A DNA stretch of 64,000 bases from Marinobacter sp. LQ44 (lineage in GTDB: Bacteria; Pseudomonadota; Gammaproteobacteria; Pseudomonadales; Oleiphilaceae): positions 4,216,001-4,280,000 of the forward strand of contig NZ_CP014754.1 in the NCBI RefSeq assembly GCF_001447155.2, given 5' to 3'. The first letter of the stretch is position 1; each line of letters opens with the position of its first letter. The position numbers and the translations under genes are program-made. The notes under the pieces were generated by a model, which was not told the origin of the DNA, made no database searches, and saw only the letters and a program-made list of their open reading frames with translations. Positions 8,601 to 14,026 of this stretch are shown here, in pieces.

Positions 8601-9530
8601 CTTGCATCTTATGAAGCCAGGCAAGGCTCCAAAGTGGAAGTCGATCAACAGAGCAATGTTGTGCCAATGCCGCGCGAAGGCACGGAGCTTCCATTTTTCC
8701 CAACCCTTAAGATTGCTTGTGGCCACTTCAGAAACAGCAGGGTTGATGTGATTGAGGATGTGGAATATCGGTCTCTGGGTAATGGCTACGGTCGATTAAA
8801 CCCGGAGAAGCATTTCATCGCGAAAGCCTATGGTAATTCCATGAATGGTGGCAAGAACCCCATTCACGATGGTGACTATCTACTTCTCGAGCAGATCGGC
8901 TCTGGAGCCGCAGGCAAGATCACCGATAACACGTTAGCGATCGAAAGAGTGGACGAGGCTGGCGATACCCAATACCTGCTTCGGACTGTTCGGAAGTCCG
9001 CTCAGGGTGAGTATATGCTGGAAGCTGCGAATCCAGACTATGACGACATCGTTGTTACCCCAGAGCTATTAGAGCAGTTCAGGACCTTCGCAAGGCTGAA
9101 AGAGGTGATCTCGCCGCTTGAGATGGCTCGTGGACAGGAATTGCTGAGAGAGGATATACCAGCGCTTTTTGGAGCGGAATTTAACCCGGGGAACTGGCAG
9201 AGTGGTCATGTTTTTTTGAAGGAGGCTGGAGCTCACATTCTTTTGGTAACCCTGAATAAGCAGGGTAAGGCCAGCCAGCACCGCTATGTCGATCATTGGG
9301 TCGACGAAAGCACGTTCCACTGGCAAAGCCAGAATTCAACGACCCCGGAAAACAAGCGTGGCAGGGAACTCATCAATCACGAGAAGCTAGGGCTGACTGT
9401 GCACCTATTCGTTCGTGAGAATAAGCTTCGTAACGGCAAATCGGCACCGTTCACCTACTACGGTCCAGTTGAGTACAAAAGCCACACCGGTAGCGCGCCG
9501 ATGAGCGTGCTGTTTCAACTTCCGAGTTGA
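5679..9530 (+). CDS. Multidomain methyltransferase-PLD nuclease-SF2 helicase-S24-like-DUF3427 protein
   Basis: 1283 residues with at least five parts in one frame. Residues 1-195 form a class I SAM methyltransferase (ILDAGCGSGRDALHF at 41-55, TehB-like). Residues 205-370 form a phospholipase-D-type nuclease (HMK at 298-300, GSSN at 320-323). Residues 395-745 are an SF2 helicase: ATGLGKT Walker A at 425-431, DEFHH box at 514-518, LTATP at 539-543, QQIGRGLR motif VI at 711-718. After a ~280-residue linker, residues ~1045-1130 resemble the LexA/S24 fold (GNSM at 1052-1055, IHDGDYLLL at 1062-1070), and residues ~1165-1283 match the DUF3427 end (FHWQSQNSTTPENKRG, LFVRENK). PLD-helicase-DUF3427 proteins look like stand-alone restriction or defence nucleases. 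The fused methyltransferase and S24-like module are unusual. Third-codon positions are visibly less GC-rich than in the core genes, consistent with transfer. The physiological role is inferred. Confidence 0.85.
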   Translation: MSDTLGYYDTNAEAFVDSTLDVSMDHIYRVFLPHVAEGGHILDAGCGSGRDALHFQLQGYRVTAFDASQAITALARQKTGLSVEHRSFFDVEERHAYDGIWACASLLHLPEKEVPNALNHLWSALKPGGTLYASFKFGEGERQSGGRHFTDANEEIAARWFETIEKDVQITFWRTQDQRPERAAQWLNILAHKAPSAHERLTIGGKQHHFLPKLCHAIRSADQVDMAVAFVKATGLNLLLPDLLDVIQKGRESAPARVRILTSDYLDITDPEALRKLSLLQDHGAQVAVYESKGSSFHMKAYLFSGRSVTREHWGRAFIGSSNISRQALQDGLEWNYQIDYPPETGYLEAVSRFEELFRHPNVVPLTDHWIDEYAKRRVPPPQPVAPGSNEQEAPPTPNEVQKAALKALDETRGEGYKRGLVVLATGLGKTWLSAFDARQVGARRILFVAHREEILYQAAETFVRIKPDSRVGFYMGKQRDHAVDILCASIQTLGKESHLERFAPQHFDYIVVDEFHHAAAPTYHRLLKYFAPQFLLGLTATPDRTDRSDILSLCDDNLVYEYPLFNGVRGNFLVPFHYYGIYDETVEYQEIPWRNGKFDPDLLAHKLATMGRARHALKVWNQNKQSRTLAFCVSRAHADFMARYFQKNNVRAVAVHGDSEMSRGEALELLESGGLDVIFSVDLFNEGVDLPAIDTVLLLRPTESKVLFLQQIGRGLRKSHGKDRLVILDFVGNHQSFLHKPQALMGQSMNQRQLADFARKAEENRLDLPDGCFVNYDLEVIEFLKGLDQKGAEKDYQALKDTLGRRPTLTEYYHFGANIAQTRKQHGSWFGLLRDMDDLSDEEVALLLAHEEFLVEVEKTSMAKSFKMVLLEGFQALSGWEKGVGLPALAAESWRILKRRPRLFSELAESVRHLDGDASEWQRYWKKNPVDHWTNKTPAVFHVADGQFEPAFQIKASLVTIFESMVQELVDYRLASYEARQGSKVEVDQQSNVVPMPREGTELPFFPTLKIACGHFRNSRVDVIEDVEYRSLGNGYGRLNPEKHFIAKAYGNSMNGGKNPIHDGDYLLLEQIGSGAAGKITDNTLAIERVDEAGDTQYLLRTVRKSAQGEYMLEAANPDYDDIVVTPELLEQFRTFARLKEVISPLEMARGQELLREDIPALFGAEFNPGNWQSGHVFLKEAGAHILLVTLNKQGKASQHRYVDHWVDESTFHWQSQNSTTPENKRGRELINHEKLGLTVHLFVRENKLRNGKSAPFTYYGPVEYKSHTGSAPMSVLFQLPS

Positions 9531-9557
9531 TTGAATGTAAGACTGGCTACTCCCAAT

Positions 9558-9585
9558 TTGCTTTCTCCAAAAACGTATATACAAT
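9558..9585 (+). promoter_or_regulatory. Promoter for the two small genes
   Basis: TTGCTT (9558-9563) and TACAAT (9580-9585) separated by 16 bp, only 28 nt after the stop of the fusion gene. It gives the downstream small genes their own sigma70-type promoter. Confidence 0.6.
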
Positions 9586-9633
9586 GTAAATATCTTTCAA
9601 CCATAAGCTTCATCCTCACCAGGAGTATCCGCA

Positions 9634-9828
9634 GTGACTGATAGTCCCAAAAAGGTGAAACCGAAAAAGGTGAAGCCCAACAAGAAAGATAGCCAGCTGC
9701 TAATTCGGATCAGCAGCACCGAGCGCGAGCAGTTCATTGAGTTGTGTGAAGAGCTGGATACCAGCGCCGCTCGCGAAATCAGGCAGTTTATTCGTGGCTT
9801 TATCAAGCAGCATAAGCCCGAAAACTAG
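9634..9828 (+). CDS. Small basic protein, ribbon-helix-helix-like
   Basis: 64 residues starting at GTG 9634, with AGGAG (9621-9625) eight bases upstream. A lysine/proline-rich N-terminal tail (KKVKPKKVKPNKK) precedes a segment QLLIRISSTEREQFIELCEELDTSAAREIRQFIRGFI that has the strand-helix-helix pattern of ribbon-helix-helix DNA-binding proteins (a short strand LLIRIS, then helix, turn, helix). If so, it could be a small repressor or nucleoid-binding protein. It follows the helicase fusion gene and precedes another tiny basic gene, so the three could form one accessory module. No exact family is recognised. Confidence 0.65.
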   Translation: MTDSPKKVKPKKVKPNKKDSQLLIRISSTEREQFIELCEELDTSAAREIRQFIRGFIKQHKPEN

Positions 9829-9853
9829 CCGCGATCATGCCCAGGAGGCATTT

Positions 9854-9970
9854 ATGTCGAAGAAAGCTGAGAAAAACCTGAAGAAAAAGATCAACGCCCG
9901 CAAAGCCAAGATCGAAAAGCACGAAGCCAAGATCAAGTCACTGAAGAAGAAGCTGAAGAAAGCTTCTTGA
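9854..9970 (+). CDS. Tiny lysine-rich coiled-coil protein
   Basis: 38 residues from ATG 9854, preceded by a very strong AGGAGG (9843-9848) at optimal spacing, which is the main reason to accept so short a gene. The product is almost entirely Lys, Ala, Glu and Ile in a heptad-like pattern (NLKKKINARKAKIEKHEAKI), so a single basic amphipathic helix or coiled coil is expected, possibly nucleic-acid binding. It starts 25 nt after the preceding small gene and is probably co-transcribed with it. Function unknown. Confidence 0.6.
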   Translation: MSKKAEKNLKKKINARKAKIEKHEAKIKSLKKKLKKAS

Positions 9971-10004
9971 TGGCGTATAGGGCCGCCTCAGCGGGGTGGC
10001 CCGT

Positions 10005-10748
10005 TCACCAATCTCCCTCAGCCTGTTCCTTCAGCGTGCGTTCCCGGATGTCGTCCTTCACGCCTTCGAACTCCAGCTCCTCCAATACCTGCGCCAGTTG
10101 CCGGGCAAGGTTTCCATGTCGGCGGTTCACTTAGTGGTATAGCTTGAAGTGAATAACTGGTTCCGGCAACACAGCGAACCGGTTCCAGCGGTCGGATGCC
10201 AGCGGCGACAGCCCTTCAATGTCAGACACCAGGGCAAGCTCCACGCGCCCGCGTTCAAGCAGTTGGTGCATCTGCTCGTAGCTTTCGGTGTGCAAAGGCT
10301 CCATGCCAAGTGCTTCGGCGGTTTGCTCGGCGATGATGATACCGCGTCGCACGGCCACTTGACGCGGTTTCTCGCCAGGCTCTGGCATGGTTTGCGCGGT
10401 GGGGTCGCGCACGACGGCGAATAATCCACCTTCCAGCAGCGGGTAATCAACCCGCGTGAGGTTTGGATACTCAGCCGCCACGCTTTCAATGCGGAACAAG
10501 TCTCCATCCAGCTTGCCGTTGTCTGCCATCATCAGGGCGCGCCGGGAGGGTGCGACCAGAGTTTTCATCTCCAGCCCCAGGCGTTGATAGGCAAGCTCCA
10601 GCAACCGCACCGCCATGGTGGTGCTGGGTATGTCGTCGATCACAGCAATGTACATGCTGTTCTCGTGACCATCGGCATAGGCGGTGGCCGGTGCCATGCT
10701 GGGGATGGCTAGCGCCGTGGCTATCAAAAGGATTCTGGAATACATCAA
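10005..10748 (-). pseudogene. Periplasmic solute-binding protein family gene with in-frame stop
   Basis: The frame opens at ATG 10748 with a signal peptide (ILLIATALAIPSMAPATAYA) and encodes a bacterial extracellular solute-binding (SBP_bac_3-like) domain: YIAVIDDIPSTTMAVRLLELAYQRLG, then VRRGIIIAEQTAEALG. At 10133-10131 it meets a TAA directly after FKLYH. In the same frame translation continues with VNRRHGNLARQLAQVLEELE and more, to a second stop at 10007-10005. The distal 41 codons continue the helical C-terminus expected of the family, so the gene would encode about 247 residues and is interrupted by one nonsense codon. The truncated 205-residue product might retain part of the fold. A sequencing error is the main alternative. 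Confidence 0.75.
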
Positions 10749-10820
10749 GTGTTCCCTCTACTCCCGTAAAGGTTTATCTGAATACTAGTTCCAAATCCCG
10801 CAAATGCCTGTGACTTTCTG

Positions 10821-11261
10821 TTAACGAACTTTGCGGCCGGTGTAATCGGAAAAATCCGGCTTTTGTGACCGGTGATTGTCGTCGGTCATATAGGCGGAGG
10901 TCAGCACGAACTCTGCGGTGGCGCGGTTGCAAGCAACCGGGATGTTCCAGAGGGCGGCGATGCGCAGCAGGGCTTTGATGTCCGGGTCGTGGGGTTGGGG
11001 CTCCAGTGGGTCCCAGAAGAATACCAGTAAGTCGATTTCACCCTCGGCTATTTTGGCGCCAATTTGCTGGTCGCCACCCAGGGGGCCGCTCAGCAGGCTG
11101 TGCAGGTCGTCACGCTGCAGGCTTTCCTTGAGCAGGCGGCCGGTGGTGCCGGTGGCGTATAGACGCAGCGGCGCAAGGCGGGTGCGGTTTTCGTTCGCCC
11201 ATTCAACCAGTTCTTTCTTTTTGTTGTCGTGCGCCACCAGGGCGACGGATGTTACGGCCAT
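10821..11261 (-). CDS. mgsA: Methylglyoxal synthase
   Basis: Converts dihydroxyacetone phosphate to methylglyoxal and phosphate in the cytoplasm, a glycolytic bypass that relieves phosphate starvation or sugar-phosphate stress. From ATG 11261, chosen because AAAGGAG (11275-11281) lies just upstream, the protein is 146 residues, the family norm. Hallmarks are VALVAHDNKKKELVEW at the N-terminus, the phosphate loop TGTTG, the catalytic GGDQQIGAKI, and FFWDPLEPQPHDPDIKALLRIA. The C-terminus after TSAYM differs from E. coli but is normal for marine relatives. It stands alone, with 72 nt to the broken binding-protein gene downstream. Confidence 0.93.
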   Translation of the reverse strand: MAVTSVALVAHDNKKKELVEWANENRTRLAPLRLYATGTTGRLLKESLQRDDLHSLLSGPLGGDQQIGAKIAEGEIDLLVFFWDPLEPQPHDPDIKALLRIAALWNIPVACNRATAEFVLTSAYMTDDNHRSQKPDFSDYTGRKVR

Positions 11262-11472
11262 TGTGATGGTTTGCTCCTTTGTTGTGCCATGAAAGTGGTC
11301 AAGTGTTTCACAATCGGCAGGTTCGGGAAATAGGACAAATGTTGCGGGCAGCACAGGCTGGTGGGTGGGTCAATAGCCCCACTGCCGGTCATTGAAAAGG
11401 CGCGTGGGGCATGGGGTGTCACTGCCTTCGCCGATATGCTGGAGGTATAACAAGACAATTCGGAGTGTGATT

Positions 11473-12249
11473 GTGGAACAACAGGTGTACATAACCGGCG
11501 GTGCGAGTGGTATCGGCCTTCAACTGGCGCGCACATACCTGGCTTCAGGCGCGGCGGTTACTCTGTTTGATATTCAGCCAACTGAACAGGCATTGAAGGC
11601 ACTGGCCACCATTGCCGGACCAGACAGGATACGGGTGTTCGCCATGGACATAACCAGGCCGGACGAGGTGAGGGCAGCCTTCGCCCAGGCCGCTGAAGGC
11701 GGGCGGCCGGATGTGGTGATTCATTGCGCGGGCATTGCCATTGCTGCGGATTTTGAGGCTATAGATGACGACGCCTATGCCCGGGTAATCAACATCAACC
11801 TGATCGGTTCCCGAAATGTGGTGGCTGGCGTGTTGCCCCATATGGCCGCCGGTTCGCACCTGGTTCTCGTGGCTTCAATGGCGGGGTTGGTGGGCTGTTA
11901 CGGCTACGCGGCTTACTGTGCGTCCAAATATGGTGTGGTTGGCTTGGCCGAGGTGTTGCGGATCGAACTGGCAACCAAGGGTGTTGATGTATCGGTGGTG
12001 TGCCCACCAGAGGTGGAAACCCCGATGGTAGAGGCCGAGCGCCTCAATCGCCCAAAGCAGACGGAAGCTCTGAAGCTGATGGCCGGCACTTTGCAACTCG
12101 ACGATGCCGTGGCGCAAATCCGCAAAGGCATCGACCGCCGCCGCTTTATGATCATCCCCGGCTGGCGCGCCCGCAGCCTCTGGTTCACCAACAAACTCCT
12201 GCCCGGTTTCCTCACCCGAAAATTCGCCGACTTCCTGGTCAGCCGCTGA
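11473..12249 (+). CDS. Short-chain dehydrogenase/reductase
   Basis: 258 residues from GTG 11473, selected over a longer frame because GGAG (11462-11465) is seven bases upstream and the Rossmann strand begins at once (VYITGGASGIG, residues 5-15). The catalytic Ser135 (VASMAG), Tyr148 and Lys152 (YCASKYG) have the standard spacing. The remainder is like 3-ketosphinganine-reductase-type SDRs, with a C-terminal segment RSLWFTNKLLPGFLTRKFADFLVSR that may associate with the membrane. NAD(P)H-dependent oxidation or reduction of an alcohol/ketone, probably lipid-like, is likely; the substrate is unknown. A repeat element follows its stop. Confidence 0.85.
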   Translation: MEQQVYITGGASGIGLQLARTYLASGAAVTLFDIQPTEQALKALATIAGPDRIRVFAMDITRPDEVRAAFAQAAEGGRPDVVIHCAGIAIAADFEAIDDDAYARVININLIGSRNVVAGVLPHMAAGSHLVLVASMAGLVGCYGYAAYCASKYGVVGLAEVLRIELATKGVDVSVVCPPEVETPMVEAERLNRPKQTEALKLMAGTLQLDDAVAQIRKGIDRRRFMIIPGWRARSLWFTNKLLPGFLTRKFADFLVSR

Positions 12250-12251
12250 AA

Positions 12252-12307
12252 TTGGGGTCAGACCCCAAGACATTTCGTTGGGTGAAATGTCCGGGGGTCT
12301 GACCCCA
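12252..12307. repeat. Palindromic intergenic repeat, copy 1
   Basis: A unit made of the palindrome GGGGTCAGACCCC, then AAGACATTTC, a short loop, GAAATGTC and the inverted partner GGGGTCTGACCCC. The whole unit is also an inverted repeat. It lies between convergent genes (the SDR and hipA), where it may also act as a terminator. Confidence 0.85.
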
Positions 12308-12309
12308 GA

Positions 12310-13575
12310 TTACCCAATTCGGAAATCTGTATGTAAGCTTTGCCAGTGCTGGGCCAGTTCCTGCTGCTGTTGGGGGATCATGGGGAGTTCTTTAAGAGCT
12401 TTGGGCCACTGGGCTCGGGCTCTGTCCAGCGTGTCCTGAAGGTGGGGCTTTATGGTGCGCCAGGGAATGCCTGATTTTTCTGCCCAGCTCTGGAATTGAG
12501 CTATATCAGCGTTATACCAGTCTTTGGCCCTAGCCAGGTTTAGCGCAAATTCGTGCTCGTTTTCGATGTATACACGGGTGGTCAGGATGTCATAGGCCGG
12601 AGATAGTCGGGGGTTGAATTGGTCCGCGTAGAGCACGCTCCAGTTCTTCAGGTGGGCGTCTCCGTTAGCCAGCAGAATGTTAACCAGAAGCCTTCGGGCC
12701 AGTTGTTGCACATCAGCCAGGCCATCCGTGGAATACTCATAAAGAATTCGGGCAATTTGTTGGTAATTCCCGCCGTGATACTTATCGTGAGGGTATTTGG
12801 TCAGGATTTGCGCGAAATCTTCCATGTGGATGCGCTTGCCACTGGCCCGGTCGAATCGTTTGATGGCAAAGGCATGTTGTTCGTTCGGTAAGTTGATCTG
12901 AGGCAGTTGGTCCACGTGGGCCAACGGCACCAGTCGGATTTCGGGAATGTCGATGCCTGCCATCTCGGCGAGACGCATGGCGGTGTATTCATTCAGCGGG
13001 ACGTGTTTGTGGGTCGTGGAGGGTGTCTTGATAATCCATTCGCCGAGTTTACCGGTTTCTGCAATCTGATAACGGCCATCGTGCTCGCGCATTGAGAACT
13101 TCATTTGCACGCCTGCCAGAGAAAAACGTTTGCTTGCATCCTGCGCTGGCGGCTTTACGATGCTGGGCTGTGGTCCTTGCTCTAACACATAGGTTGGCAC
13201 CGCATCTGGCTCCATCGGGGTTGCAATCAGAGCGCCGGGCAAATCCTGCCCTAGCCAAGACAAAAGCTCGAACTCGTTATCTGGGTGTGCCTTCAGTGCC
13301 TGAGCCAGAAACTGTCGTAGCGAGCCTTCAGGGAGTAGGTTGGACAATACCGGATGGAGTCTTTGCCGTCGCACCCAGGGCGAGGCCATGATCTGCTCGG
13401 ATGCGGGAAACGCAGGATGGGTGATCAGGCTGAAGGTAGGGCGCGTGGCAGTTGCCCTATATTCCGGGCTAAACGTAAGAATGCTACGGCCATCCCGGAA
13501 GCCTGTGAGGAAGCCAACCGTCGTTTCGTGCAGGGTAAGTTCCAGCACACTGGCGCTTGCGGGCTTAGTCATCAT
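12310..13575 (-). CDS. hipA: HipA-family serine/threonine kinase toxin
   Basis: About 421 residues from ATG 13575; an ATG one codon later (13572) has better spacing to GGAG at 13579-13582 and may be the true start. HipA toxins phosphorylate a tRNA synthetase (GltX in E. coli) and cause growth arrest. Visible are the N-terminal HipA_N region (VGFLTGFRDGRSILTFSPEY), the Gly-rich SLAGVQMKFSM, the ATP-site lysine in GEWIIKTPSTTHKHVPLNEY, the catalytic loop ANGDAHLKNWSVLY with Asp and Asn, and the metal-binding SPAYDILTT. The start overlaps the end of the antitoxin gene by 11 nt, the usual hipBA order. All kinase residues appear intact, so it is probably active. gltX, the classical target, happens to be encoded 10 kb away. 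Confidence 0.9.
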   Translation of the reverse strand: MMTKPASASVLELTLHETTVGFLTGFRDGRSILTFSPEYRATATRPTFSLITHPAFPASEQIMASPWVRRQRLHPVLSNLLPEGSLRQFLAQALKAHPDNEFELLSWLGQDLPGALIATPMEPDAVPTYVLEQGPQPSIVKPPAQDASKRFSLAGVQMKFSMREHDGRYQIAETGKLGEWIIKTPSTTHKHVPLNEYTAMRLAEMAGIDIPEIRLVPLAHVDQLPQINLPNEQHAFAIKRFDRASGKRIHMEDFAQILTKYPHDKYHGGNYQQIARILYEYSTDGLADVQQLARRLLVNILLANGDAHLKNWSVLYADQFNPRLSPAYDILTTRVYIENEHEFALNLARAKDWYNADIAQFQSWAEKSGIPWRTIKPHLQDTLDRARAQWPKALKELPMIPQQQQELAQHWQSLHTDFRIG

Positions 13576-13879
13576 CGTCTCCAAGCAGTCCTTGCCATGG
13601 ATTATCTGCTATGTGGCCGGTGCCGGGCACCGTCGTGGTAGGTAATTCCGTTTTACCGGCAAGAAACTCTTCAACGGCGCGTACCTTGTCTTCCGGGATC
13701 AGCATAACCCTGAGATTCAATCCTTTCGCCACCAGTTCCAATGTGTCTAGTCGCGTATTGCCGCCGGATTCAAGCCGCTGGTACTGTTGGCGAGGCATAC
13801 CAATCCGCATCTCCATATCCTGTTGGCGCAGGCCGAGTGCTTTGCGCCGTTGTTTCAATTGCTTGTGCAAATTGCTCAT
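13565..13879 (-). CDS. hipB: HipB-family antitoxin (XRE helix-turn-helix)
   Basis: 104 residues. The N-terminal half is a Cro/C1-type helix-turn-helix (LKQRRKALGLRQQDMEMRIGMPRQQYQRLESGG) followed by strand residues RVMLIPEDK that dimerise in HipB. The C-terminus is longer than in E. coli HipB and ends in an acidic tail, GLLGDDDD, encoded in the region that overlaps hipA. It should bind and neutralise HipA and repress the operon through the inverted repeat upstream. Confidence 0.9.
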   Translation of the reverse strand: MSNLHKQLKQRRKALGLRQQDMEMRIGMPRQQYQRLESGGNTRLDTLELVAKGLNLRVMLIPEDKVRAVEEFLAGKTELPTTTVPGTGHIADNPWQGLLGDDDD

Positions 13880-13915
13880 TGTCTACTCTTGCATCATAGG
13901 TGTTTCATTTTCTCA

Positions 13916-13953
13916 ATAATGAATCATATTAGTGGCATTATGTTGTGTTGCAA
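13916..13953 (-). promoter_or_regulatory. hipBA promoter with candidate HipB operator
   Basis: On the minus strand TTGCAA (13953-13948) and TAATAT (13931-13926) are 16 bp apart. An inverted repeat ATAATG (13916-13921) / CATTAT (13936-13941) is centred on the -10 element, the place expected for autorepression by HipB. Confidence 0.5.
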
Positions 13954-13966
13954 CCGAAATTGGAAA

Positions 13967-14021
13967 TTGGGGTCAGACCCCAAGACATTTCGTTAGGTGA
14001 AATGTCCGGGGGTCTGACCCC
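13967..14021. repeat. Palindromic intergenic repeat, copy 2
   Basis: Almost identical to copy 1, including the CGTT loop and GAAATGTCC arm, beginning TTGGGGTCAGACCCC. It lies between the hipBA promoter and the 3' end of secDF. Confidence 0.85.
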
Positions 14022-14026
14022 GAAGG

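Noticed and set aside
5679..9970. Prophage or integrative element covering the helicase region
   Set aside because: No integrase, phage structural gene, attachment repeats or tRNA end is seen on either side; only the large gene itself looks acquired.
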